Source of the DNA: JBBRCE01 sp038205115
GTDB lineage: Bacteria; Planctomycetota; Planctomycetia; Pirellulales; JBBRCE01
Direction of reading: 5' to 3'
Assembly (NCBI GenBank): GCA_038205115.1
Contig: JBBRCE010000007.1
Coordinates: 62,001 to 126,000, forward strand
DNA: 64,000 nt
Shown here: positions 18,129 to 29,069 of the stretch, piece after piece
Position numbering within the stretch: the stretch's first letter is position 1
How the letters are laid out: each line of letters opens with the position of its first letter
Position numbers and translations under genes: made by a program
The notes under the pieces: model-generated
The model's database searches: none
What the model was told of the DNA's origin: nothing
What the model saw: the letters and a program-made list of their open reading frames with translations, nothing else

Positions 18129-18764
18129 ATGGCTTTCCATTCGACGTCACGTTGGTGCTCAGTGGGCATCGTCGCCCTGCTGCTCTCTGGCTGCGCGCCT
18201 GCTACTGCGCCCGCTACGATGGTGACGCTGCCCGAGACGTTTGCACGCGTTGGCGGCGGCGAATATCATCTACCGGCCGAGCAGCAAACCAAAGGCATCG
18301 TGCTGGTGTTCATTTCGCACGAATGCCCTAACTCCAGCAACTATGCGCCGACGCTCATTGACCTGCATCAGCAATTTCAGAGTCGCGGAGTGGATCTCTG
18401 TCTGGTCTACGCGGAAACGGATATCACCGCGGACGAAGCAGCGCAAAACGCCAAGGAATTTGGCTACACGTGTCCGGCCATACTCGACAACCAACTCGCC
18501 TTGGCCCGCAAGTATGGCGTCACGACGACGCCCGAAGCGGTTCTGCTTTCACCGGCACGGAAGATGGTTTATCGAGGCCGCATCGATAACCGGTATCCGG
18601 CGTTAGGCAAGCGCGTGATCGATCCGACGCAGCACGATTTGCGCGACGCGGTGGAATCGCTACTGGCCGGCCAACAGATCGCTCGCTCGACAACGCAGGC
18701 CATTGGCTGTCCGATTCAAGAACTGGGCATCGGCGGCCCGCTCTGCCAACCGCCTGCAAATTGA
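18129..18764 (+). CDS. Redoxin-domain (AhpC/TSA-like) lipoprotein
   Basis: A 211-residue protein; ATG 18129 gives the best n-region, with ATG 18105 as the alternative. A lipoprotein signal ends in the lipobox LLLSGC. The thioredoxin-like fold follows: 'GIVLVFISHECPNSSNYAPTLIDLHQQF', 'DLCLVYAETDITADEAAQNAKEFGY', 'LARKYGVTTTPEAVLL' (the cis-Pro loop) and 'YRGRIDNRY'. The active site reads ECPNS, a C-x-x-S instead of the C-x-x-C of thioredoxins, so a single peroxidatic or resolving cysteine remains. This variant is common in planctomycete redoxins. A further 'IGCPIQ' cysteine lies near the C terminus. It lies 96 bp after the DUF1080 gene and may share its transcript. Confidence 0.8.
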   Translation: MAFHSTSRWCSVGIVALLLSGCAPATAPATMVTLPETFARVGGGEYHLPAEQQTKGIVLVFISHECPNSSNYAPTLIDLHQQFQSRGVDLCLVYAETDITADEAAQNAKEFGYTCPAILDNQLALARKYGVTTTPEAVLLSPARKMVYRGRIDNRYPALGKRVIDPTQHDLRDAVESLLAGQQIARSTTQAIGCPIQELGIGGPLCQPPAN

Positions 18765-18829
18765 CGTTGCGCACGCCATAGTCCGAACGAACGCGTCCTG
18801 CGGTTCTGTGGCGTCGCGGGCATCTGCCG

Positions 18830-20359
18830 CTAACTGCCGCAGATGTATTTTCGCCAGCTATCGAGTTGCTCGGGCGTAAGGCTGTTTTCGCGCGTGATCT
18901 CGTGCGTGACTTCTTTGTCCGAGTTGGCGACGGCCACGGTAACGGTCAAGCGTCCGTTTTCCGCATAACGAAAACGAACATTGATGGGCGTCTGCTGCGG
19001 CAGGTCCGCCGGCAAGTCGCGAACCACGCAGCGCCCCAGTTGCGTGCAATCCTCAGGCGAAGCACTTTCGCCTTCGACAATTTGCACCAGGATCGAACGT
19101 TGGTTGACCTTCTGCGTTTTGAACACACGCTTGGCGCTGACCGGCAGTTGGGTATTCCGTGGAATTAAAATTGCGTTGCGCTGGCGTTTAGTCGCGGCAT
19201 CGGTGGCCACGACGCCCAGGCTGTGCGAATTGACGTTTTTGATTTTGTAGGCCGGTTGTCCGCCTGCCTGCCGCATGAGCACCAATTGCGCCTGCAGCGC
19301 TGCGCCGTGGGCCACGGCCTCGTCGGCCGAGACGGAGGCGTCGGCCTCTTTGCCGGTGAGTTCCTTCAGCATCTGCTTGACCATCGGCATCCGCGTGGAA
19401 CCGCCCACCAGCAGCACGCGGTCGATATCGGCCCAGCCGAGCCCGGCCGCTTGCAACGTCTGTTGCGTGGTGAAGCGGGTGCGATCGACCAGATCGAAGG
19501 TCAACTCTTCGAACTTTTCGCGCGTCAGTTCCACGCGTACCGCCAGGCCGCGAAAGTCGCAGGTCAGTAGCGTTTTACTGCGGGCAGTCAACGTGCGCTT
19601 GGCGTCCTCGCACTCGCGCCACAAGCGCCCGGCGGCGTTGGCGTCCGTCCGCGGGTCGGCGCCGTGCTGGGCCATGAACGCTTCGGACACGAAATCCATC
19701 ACGCGCTGATCCCAATCGCGGCCGCCAAGCCGGACGTCGCCATCGGTGGCTAGGGCCGTGAACGAAGTGCCGATGATCTCCATCACCGTCACATCAAACG
19801 TGCCGCCACCCAGATCGTAGACCAGTACCTTTTGCGGCTTGACCGCTTCGCCCTTGGTATTCAGAAAGCCTTGCTGAAAGCCGAACGCCACGGCGGCCGC
19901 GGTGGGCTCGTTGATGATATCCAGCACGTCCAAACCGGCCATGTATCCGGCATCTTGCGTGGCCTTGCGGCGTACCTCGTCGAAGTAGGCCGGTACCGTC
20001 ACCACCACTTTCGTAAACTCGCCGAGCTGACGTCGCGCGTCGTGCTTGATCTTGTTGAGGATCAAAGCCTGAATGGCTTCAGGCGGATACTGCCGCCCTT
20101 GCAGCACTTTATGGAACACGCGTTCGCCCAGATCGCGCTTGGCGCACTCGGCCACATGTTCTGCGTCGGTGGCCAGCGCCTTGACGGCCTCTTTGCCGAC
20201 GATGGCCGTGGCGCCATCAAACAGCACGACACTGGGCGTAATCAAATCGCCTTCGGTGTTGACGATGGTGGTCGGCCGGCCCGCCGGATCAACGTAGGCC
20301 ACGGCCGAGTACGTGGTGCCCAGATCGATGCCGACCGCGGGTGCGTTAAGTTCAGCCAT
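18830..20359 (-). CDS. Hsp70-family protein (DnaK-like, no lid)
   Basis: A 509-residue protein from ATG 20359. The actin-like ATPase domain (residues 8-375) carries 'GIDLGTTYSAVAYV', 'VYDLGGGTFDVTVMEI' and 'VLLVGGSTRMPMVKQML'. A short substrate-binding beta domain follows ('HSLGVVATDAATKRQRNAILIPRNTQLPVSAKRVF') up to about residue 495. It lacks the roughly 130-residue helical lid and the charged EEVD-like tail of DnaK, which is about 638 residues long. It is unlikely to be the main DnaK and no dnaJ/grpE are nearby. It lies 95 bp downstream of a second Hsp70 gene in the same direction, and the two look like diverged duplicates. Confidence 0.9.
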   Translation of the reverse strand: MAELNAPAVGIDLGTTYSAVAYVDPAGRPTTIVNTEGDLITPSVVLFDGATAIVGKEAVKALATDAEHVAECAKRDLGERVFHKVLQGRQYPPEAIQALILNKIKHDARRQLGEFTKVVVTVPAYFDEVRRKATQDAGYMAGLDVLDIINEPTAAAVAFGFQQGFLNTKGEAVKPQKVLVYDLGGGTFDVTVMEIIGTSFTALATDGDVRLGGRDWDQRVMDFVSEAFMAQHGADPRTDANAAGRLWRECEDAKRTLTARSKTLLTCDFRGLAVRVELTREKFEELTFDLVDRTRFTTQQTLQAAGLGWADIDRVLLVGGSTRMPMVKQMLKELTGKEADASVSADEAVAHGAALQAQLVLMRQAGGQPAYKIKNVNSHSLGVVATDAATKRQRNAILIPRNTQLPVSAKRVFKTQKVNQRSILVQIVEGESASPEDCTQLGRCVVRDLPADLPQQTPINVRFRYAENGRLTVTVAVANSDKEVTHEITRENSLTPEQLDSWRKYICGS

Positions 20360-20454
20360 GAAGTCGTGCCCAACAGGATTTTCTTGCAGATGACAGCGCT
20401 CATTGCGCAGGCCCAGGCGAATGCCGTGGCAGAATCAAAAACTCAACCGGCGCG

Positions 20455-22479
20455 TCACGGTTCCGTGTCGGTTGCGCTTGCTGGATCCAGCGGCGCGCGT
20501 TGCGCCGGCGGCAACCCCGGCAAGCCCATGTGGAGCGGATTCCAGTGCGTGACCAACGCCAATATATAATAACCTGCCAATAGCCCGATGGTCGATGCTA
20601 CCACCAGCCCACAGGCCATCACGAGAACTCGCGTGCCGGAAGACGGCGGATCTTCCACCGTCTCTTCACGTTGCGGGCTGCCGGCGTGCTGCGACAGGAT
20701 TGCCTGCCCTAGCGGTATTTGCGCGGGGAATTGCGCCGCAACGCCATACGCGCCGCCCGGCGGGGCAAGCGCCGCAGGCAGGGGCGTTTCTAGCGATTGC
20801 GCCAGCGGAATAGCGGGTTGCGGCAACAGATCGCCCACATTGCGGCGCGGCGCGGCGCTTAATTTTTGCGCCGCCAGCATTTCCGCATCGCGCTGGGCTT
20901 CGCTCATGCTGACCACTTCTTCCAACATTGATTCGAACGCATCGAACCCTGGCTGGTCGCCGGCGACGATTCGCTTCCAGTTGCCGATCGACTCCTGCGA
21001 CATCCCTTGCTCGCGCTCCAGTTCGATCACAATTTCGCGCGGCGGATTGCTGGTGAGCCGTGCGAGAACTTTCAAACAGCCGTTGCGTTGATACTCGTAG
21101 GTGACATTGATGGGCGTGGCTTGCGGCAGGCCGGGCGGCGCCCGCAACACGGCCCGGCCGATTGGCGAACATTGATCGGGAAATTTGCTTTCGCCCTCCA
21201 GCACTTGCACCACCACCGAACGCTGATCGTGCCGTTTGGTCATGCATCTTTTGACTTTGATCGCTGGCAACGGAGTATTGCGGCGAATGACGTGCATGTT
21301 TTCTTTGCGACCGGTGCTGGTGTCGATGCCTTCGATGCCCAGCGTGTGCGAGTTGACATCTACAACTTTGAAATCCGCTGGCGGCAGCGATGCGTCGGCG
21401 CTGCTCAGTAAGTAGCCGGCAAAGATCGCGGCACCGCGCGCCACGGCTTCGTCGGGATGCACCGAGTGGTCGGGCGTAATGCCCGAAATGTCTTTCAGCA
21501 TCCGCTCCACCATCGGCATCCGCGTCGAACCGCCAACCAGCAGCACGCGATCAATTTGCTTCCAGGTCAAGTGGGCCGCCGACAGTACCTCGCGCGTGGT
21601 GCAGGCTGTTCGTTCCAACAGATCCTCCGTCAGTTCTTCGAATTGCTGGCGGGTGATCGTCAAATCGGCCGAATGAATCGAATGTTTGACGTGCAGCGTA
21701 GCTTGTTCGCGGGCCGAGAGCGTGTGCTTGGCGTCTTCAACCTCGCGAAGTAGCGCGGTCAGCGACGCCAATTGTTTACGCGGATCGCTGCCGACTTTAT
21801 CTTGAAACTGCTTGGCGGCAAAATCAACCATCCGCGTGTCCCAATCGCGACCGCCAAGTCGCACGTCGCCATCGGTGGCCAGCGTTTTCACGTCGCCCGG
21901 CTTGAGGTCGATGACGGTCACGTCAAACGTGCCGCCACCTAAATCGTAGACCAGCACTTTGATGGGCTTAACGGCCGTGCCGTGATTCAAGTAGCCCAGC
22001 GTTTCGCCAAATGCCAATGCCGCCGCCGTGGGCTCGTTGACAATATCGAGCACGTCCAGCCCCGCCATCTCGGCGGCCACGGTGGTCGCTTTGCGTCGCG
22101 GCTCATCGAAGTAGGCCGGCACGGTGATCACGCATTTGATGTCCGGCCCAAGCGCCGCCACGGCATCGTCGCGGAGTTTCTTCAAAATGTACGACTGAAT
22201 GACCTCCGGCGGCATTCGCTTGCCGTTGATGGCCTTACTGAAAACCTGGCTGCCCATATCGCGCTTGACGCATTCGGCAGCCGCCTCGGGCCGCAACACG
22301 GCCATTTTCTTGGCTTGGCGTCCGACAATGATCTCGTGCTTGTCGAACAGCACCACGCTGGGCGTAAGAATTTCACCGTCGGCATTGCGGACAATCGCCG
22401 AGCGTCCGGCCGAATCGAGCTCCGCCACGGCCGAATAGGTTGTGCCCAGGTCGATGCCGACCGCGTGGTAATTGGGCAT
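20455..22479 (-). CDS. Hsp70-family protein with C-terminal membrane anchor
   Basis: A 674-residue protein. I chose the ATG at 22479 because it begins 'MPNYHAVGIDLGTTYSAVAEL', the usual Hsp70 start; the open frame runs upstream to 22647. The ATPase domain spans residues 5-380 ('VYDLGGGTFDVTVIDL', 'VLLVGGSTRMPMVERML'). The substrate-binding beta domain spans about 390-510, followed by a short helical part with 'ERQGMSQES'-like charge and a Pro/Ala-rich linker. A single hydrophobic span follows near residues 615-640 ('VLVMACGLVVASTIGLLAGYYILALV') and about 30 Pro-rich residues. Tail anchoring is unusual for Hsp70 and suggests a chaperone held at the membrane. It sits between an FHA-cyclase and another Hsp70. 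Confidence 0.88.
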   Translation of the reverse strand: MPNYHAVGIDLGTTYSAVAELDSAGRSAIVRNADGEILTPSVVLFDKHEIIVGRQAKKMAVLRPEAAAECVKRDMGSQVFSKAINGKRMPPEVIQSYILKKLRDDAVAALGPDIKCVITVPAYFDEPRRKATTVAAEMAGLDVLDIVNEPTAAALAFGETLGYLNHGTAVKPIKVLVYDLGGGTFDVTVIDLKPGDVKTLATDGDVRLGGRDWDTRMVDFAAKQFQDKVGSDPRKQLASLTALLREVEDAKHTLSAREQATLHVKHSIHSADLTITRQQFEELTEDLLERTACTTREVLSAAHLTWKQIDRVLLVGGSTRMPMVERMLKDISGITPDHSVHPDEAVARGAAIFAGYLLSSADASLPPADFKVVDVNSHTLGIEGIDTSTGRKENMHVIRRNTPLPAIKVKRCMTKRHDQRSVVVQVLEGESKFPDQCSPIGRAVLRAPPGLPQATPINVTYEYQRNGCLKVLARLTSNPPREIVIELEREQGMSQESIGNWKRIVAGDQPGFDAFESMLEEVVSMSEAQRDAEMLAAQKLSAAPRRNVGDLLPQPAIPLAQSLETPLPAALAPPGGAYGVAAQFPAQIPLGQAILSQHAGSPQREETVEDPPSSGTRVLVMACGLVVASTIGLLAGYYILALVTHWNPLHMGLPGLPPAQRAPLDPASATDTEP

Positions 22480-22704
22480 GGCAAGCGCAAACAACGGTGA
22501 GAAAAATGGGCGAACCAGGCCAGCGGACGCGGCAACGACCAACCGGCGCCACGATGGTTCGACTCTAACATCGGCACCACCGCAACTCAAGGCTCCTGCC
22601 GCCGGCTTTCCGGCAATACCGCACGATGGCGGATTTTTTGGCGGCAACCGATTGGATTCGCCGCTCGCGCGATGGACGCCACGCGTCGTCGATCCGCGCG
22701 CCGC

Positions 22705-24636
22705 TCACTTGCCCGGCAGCGTCCAGGCAACGTCAAATTTTGGATCGGCCTGCACCAGTTGGTTGACCGACCGCGAGAGCAGCAACAGCGACGGACCATC
22801 GTCGTGATGATCGGTGAGAATCTCGCCCAGCAAGGCGACCGCGCGATGAAATTGCTGCTGCTCGAAATGTTCCAAACACCGATGGTAGCGCTGGCAGATC
22901 GAACTCCATGCGTCGTCCGTGCAAGCGCGCAGCTCGAAGAGTTCGACAGCGTCGGGAATATTAACTACCCGCACATGGCACAGTCGCCGCAACGTGAGCG
23001 GCTGATTCAAGCGTTGCTGAGTGGCCGAAGTGATGATGATTTGCGAGCACAGATATTTCGTCGAGCCTTGCACCCGACTGGCGAGATTGACGGTGGAGCC
23101 CAGCGGACCATATTTGAATTTGCGATCCGAGCCGGTATTGCCGACCCGCGCGCGGCCGGAGTTGACGCCAATGCCCAGGTCGAACGGTTCCGCGATTTCC
23201 GCTTGCCAGCGGGCGTTGATCCGCGGAATGACGCGAATCATCTCGATGGCGGCCTGACAGGCCAAATCGGCGTGGTCGGGTTGCGCTTGCGGCGCGCCCC
23301 ACATGGCCATCAGTTCGTCGCCAATGTAATCCACCAACACGCCTTGGCAGCGGACGACGATCTCAGACAGTTCGTTCATCACGTCGTGAATGAAGTCCAG
23401 CGTGCGCGTGGGGCCAATCTTGTGACTGATGCGGCTAAAACCGCGAATGTCGCAAAACAAGATCGAGACGTCCGCCTCGCGGCCGTTGAGCAGATCCGGT
23501 TCAAGTTCCAACTGGCGCGTCAGCTCGGGCGTAAAAAACTGCTCGAACCTCACGCGCGCGGCCATCGCCTTTTTCTGTTCTTCCTGCCGTGCCAGCCCGG
23601 CTGCCACGCCGCAGGCGAGGGTTTCGACAATCATGGCGTCGAGCCTTGAAATCGAAGGATCGGGGCCATGCTCCGAGCCGGTCCGGCGTTCGCCGTACAT
23701 CGCGCCGATGACCTGACCGGCCGCATTCATCAGTGGAGCAACGACCACCGCTTCGACTTCGGCCAGGCTGTTCATGCTCGAACTGGCGCGCGGCGTGCCG
23801 GAATCCGTGGCGCTGGAAGGACGCTGCCAGAATGTCCGCTTCTCTTGCTTCATTCGCTTGAGTATTCGATTGCTGGGTCGGAACGGCGGTTGGTCGGCAA
23901 TATGCGGCGCGCTGACCTTGGCCACGATTTCCCACTGGTCGTTTTGGGCCAGCAGCGCGCAGCCGGTGTCGAGCCCCACCAGATTGACAATCGCCGCAGC
24001 GCTACGCGCGAAGAAGTCGGACGAGTTGACCGCGCTTTGCAACACGTCGATGAACGTCTGCAGCCAACCGATGGCGCCCTCCGAAGCATCGAGCGAAAAC
24101 GCGGCAATCGCGGCACTGGGGCGCGGCATCTCGGCCGAAGCCAACGACTTCGCCGAGTCGTTGACCAGCGTGGCGGTCAGTCGTGTTGGCGCGCCCGCAA
24201 TCAGAACATCGGCCGATCGATTGGGAATCATCGTCGGCTGATCTAACGACAAGAACTCCCCGTGATCGACCCGCGGCGTGAACGGCTTGACGCGGACCGC
24301 CATTTCGCCCATCACGAATATGGCCGGCAGATCGACTTCGCAATTGTCGCCGGGCGCGAGCGGCGGATTGTCGACAACCTGGATGACGTTTTTACCGCGA
24401 TTATCCGCGCGCACGCGATCGCCGGAACGCGGTTCCAGCCGCAGGTGCAACCGCGAGATGGTGCTTTGATCGCCAGCGGCAATTGCCAACCGCGTTGCGC
24501 CGCCCTCGCCCAAATGACTGAAGAACAGCGGTTCGGCCGGGTTTGCCTGGCGACCAATTAACACGGTGCCGCCAAAATCACCGCAGAACTTTTGTTCGGC
24601 TTTGCGATAAACTTCAATTCTCAATCGATCCGTCAC
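22705..24636 (-). CDS. FHA-GAF-class III adenylate/guanylate cyclase
   Basis: A 643-residue protein with a GTG start at 24636. Domains in order are FHA (about 20-110, 'GTVLIGRQ' and 'STISRLHLRLEPRSGDRVRADNRGKN', a phosphothreonine reader), a linker with Ala/Pro, GAF (about 190-335) and a class III cyclase (about 380-570). Cyclase marks are 'VSILFCDIRGFSRIS' and 'GVLVDYIGDELMAMWGAPQ', holding the two metal-binding aspartates, and 'KYGPLGSTVNLASRVQ'. It should make cAMP or cGMP in response to a phospho-ligand or small-molecule signal; the product cannot be decided. No membrane span is visible. It is upstream of two Hsp70 genes on the same strand, 225 bp from the first. Confidence 0.92.
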   Translation of the reverse strand: MTDRLRIEVYRKAEQKFCGDFGGTVLIGRQANPAEPLFFSHLGEGGATRLAIAAGDQSTISRLHLRLEPRSGDRVRADNRGKNVIQVVDNPPLAPGDNCEVDLPAIFVMGEMAVRVKPFTPRVDHGEFLSLDQPTMIPNRSADVLIAGAPTRLTATLVNDSAKSLASAEMPRPSAAIAAFSLDASEGAIGWLQTFIDVLQSAVNSSDFFARSAAAIVNLVGLDTGCALLAQNDQWEIVAKVSAPHIADQPPFRPSNRILKRMKQEKRTFWQRPSSATDSGTPRASSSMNSLAEVEAVVVAPLMNAAGQVIGAMYGERRTGSEHGPDPSISRLDAMIVETLACGVAAGLARQEEQKKAMAARVRFEQFFTPELTRQLELEPDLLNGREADVSILFCDIRGFSRISHKIGPTRTLDFIHDVMNELSEIVVRCQGVLVDYIGDELMAMWGAPQAQPDHADLACQAAIEMIRVIPRINARWQAEIAEPFDLGIGVNSGRARVGNTGSDRKFKYGPLGSTVNLASRVQGSTKYLCSQIIITSATQQRLNQPLTLRRLCHVRVVNIPDAVELFELRACTDDAWSSICQRYHRCLEHFEQQQFHRAVALLGEILTDHHDDGPSLLLLSRSVNQLVQADPKFDVAWTLPGK

Positions 24637-24799
24637 GGCACGCCTCGACGGTTACCGGTGCCAATCCTCTTACGGCGAACTCACGCAGGCCATGATACTA
24701 GCCGGTGTGCCTGCCCGCCACCTGCGTGACGCGCATCGAATCCGCCCGCGCCCTCCGCCCCTTTCGCCCCTCGTTTTCCCTCCGCCCCATTCCTTTCTC

Positions 24800-27484
<2,685 letters not shown>

Positions 27485-27619
27485 GCTGAATTCGGACGCT
27501 GCCGAGCCGTGAGAGCGTGTGAGTACCGAGCATCAGTTTACTTAACCGAGATGCCAAGTCCACCAATTATCCGAAGTTGATTGGCGGGCGCGATGCGTGG
27601 GTGCGTGACATGTTGCCCG

Positions 27620-28744
27620 CTACGAAACGGCAACGCCGCGCCCATGCGGGACGCTCAACGCGCCAACACGCGGCAACGAGACTAAAAATGCCGTGCCCGA
27701 ATCGCAGCGATCGTCGACCTGCACGTCGCCGCCGTAATGGTTGGCGATTCGTTTGACGATGGCCAAGCCCATGCCGGTTCCCTCGCCACCGGCGGTGGGC
27801 AGGCGACGGCCCGGAATGAAAATTTCCTGCCGCGCCGCCGGCGGTATGCCGGGGCCGTTGTCGTGGACGCGGAAACTTTCGAAGCCAGGCGTCGCCGTGG
27901 GCGCGGGGCCAATGGTAATTCGCGGCCGGATCGAATCGCAGCCATGTTTAACCGCGTTGCGAACCAGATTGGTGAGCACTTGCTTCACGCGATTTTCGTT
28001 GCACCACACGCTGGGCAAGTTCGGCTCGACCACCACGCGCACGCCGCAATGGTCGAGCAATTCCACCTGTTCTTGCAGCACTTCGTCCACCACGCTGGGT
28101 AAATCGACGCGTTGCGGCGCGAGGTGCACCGTGCCGGTCTTGGCCAATGTGTGCAGGTCGTCCAGATATCGTTTCGACTCGCGCAGGCAGGCTTCCACGT
28201 GCGCCAACGCCGGCGCTTCTTGGGCCGCTCCGTCCGCCGGCGTATGTCTGAGGACGTTAAACGAGTGCTCCAAAACCATGAAGTTGGCGTTCATGTCGTG
28301 CGACAGCGCGCGGACGAAATGATCGAGATCGATATGCGCGTTTTGCAGTTGTTCCAGTGTGTCGGCGTCTTGTCGCCCGTCGAGTCCGGCGCGATCCAAC
28401 AGCGTGTTGATGTTCAATAGCTCGTTGACCTTGGCTTCCAGCCCTACGCGCACTTGCTGCAACATATCGACCTGGCGGCGATTGGCGGCCTCGCTGTCTT
28501 GTAACCGGCGAATGAAAGGGCTGGCTGCGCGCAGCATCAGCGTCCCACCGGCCGCCGTCAGCACCAGCGTTGTTCCTGCCGACAGCCAGCAAGCGCGGAA
28601 GAATCCGGCTTGCCAATCGCCACCCGGTTCGTCCCGCGAAACCGAAGCAAGCCCAAAGTGGATCGCCGCGCCTACCACGCTGGTCAGCGCCACGAGGCTG
28701 AGAATCATGGTCATGTAGACTAAAAGCCGTCGGCGATCGTTCAT
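27620..28744 (-). CDS. Membrane sensor histidine kinase
   Basis: A 374-residue protein; I took the ATG at 28744, since the frame's first codon (28753) is TTG. Two membrane spans (about 13-32 and 51-74) enclose a short outer loop of about 20 residues, so external sensing is probably minimal. A coiled stretch (80-120) leads to the phospho-acceptor box 'RALSHDMNANFMVLEHS' with His at about 149. The ATPase domain has N-box 'NLVRNAVKHG', G1 'VHDNGPGIPP' and G2 'GGEGTGMGLAIVKRIANHYGG'. No response regulator is adjacent, so it is an orphan here. An FNR-like box lies 54 bp upstream of the start. Confidence 0.9.
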   Translation of the reverse strand: MNDRRRLLVYMTMILSLVALTSVVGAAIHFGLASVSRDEPGGDWQAGFFRACWLSAGTTLVLTAAGGTLMLRAASPFIRRLQDSEAANRRQVDMLQQVRVGLEAKVNELLNINTLLDRAGLDGRQDADTLEQLQNAHIDLDHFVRALSHDMNANFMVLEHSFNVLRHTPADGAAQEAPALAHVEACLRESKRYLDDLHTLAKTGTVHLAPQRVDLPSVVDEVLQEQVELLDHCGVRVVVEPNLPSVWCNENRVKQVLTNLVRNAVKHGCDSIRPRITIGPAPTATPGFESFRVHDNGPGIPPAARQEIFIPGRRLPTAGGEGTGMGLAIVKRIANHYGGDVQVDDRCDSGTAFLVSLPRVGALSVPHGRGVAVS

Positions 28745-29069
28745 GGTATTCAACTTTCAACATGTAGCACGATTGGTCGCAAGGCATCGGGCGGGCGTTG
28801 ATTTAAGTCAACGCAGATGCCCCATATTTACATGTAGGTTAGTTTTGGTCATATTAAAAACCTCGCCCCCACGCTGCATCGATAAGCTAAATACAGGTAT
28901 TCGTCGTTCGGCCGTTTCGCCGCGGCGTCGAACGAGTCGCTAACCGATTGTCCCATCGGCACTTGCGGCAACCGGATGCTCGCCAGAACTGGCCGCCTTC
29001 GACCGGAAACGGCTCACCGTGGGGTTATGCCGGATGTTCGATTTTTTGGGATTAGGAAAGGTTGCTTCG
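28745..29069. other. Divergent promoter region between kinase and lipoprotein genes
   Basis: A 325-bp non-coding stretch that must carry the promoters of both divergent neighbours. It contains the FNR-like dyad at 28798-28811 and two ACATGTAG copies (about 28760 and 28830). An AT-rich patch near 28850 could serve as a -10 region. No gene was recognised. Confidence 0.5.
28798..28811. promoter_or_regulatory. FNR/CRP-like binding site
   Basis: The sequence TTGATTTAAGTCAA matches the FNR/DNR consensus TTGAT-N4-ATCAA with one mismatch. It sits within a longer dyad GCGTTGA...TCAACGC. It is centred about 60 bp upstream of the histidine kinase ATG (28744) and about 265 bp upstream of the lipoprotein gene. 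Regulation by an FNR-type protein is an inference; no crp/fnr gene is in the window. Confidence 0.45.

Noticed and set aside
18830..20359. Main chaperone dnaK
   Set aside because: The protein lacks the lid domain and C-terminal tail, and no grpE/dnaJ neighbours exist; treated as a divergent Hsp70 paralogue.
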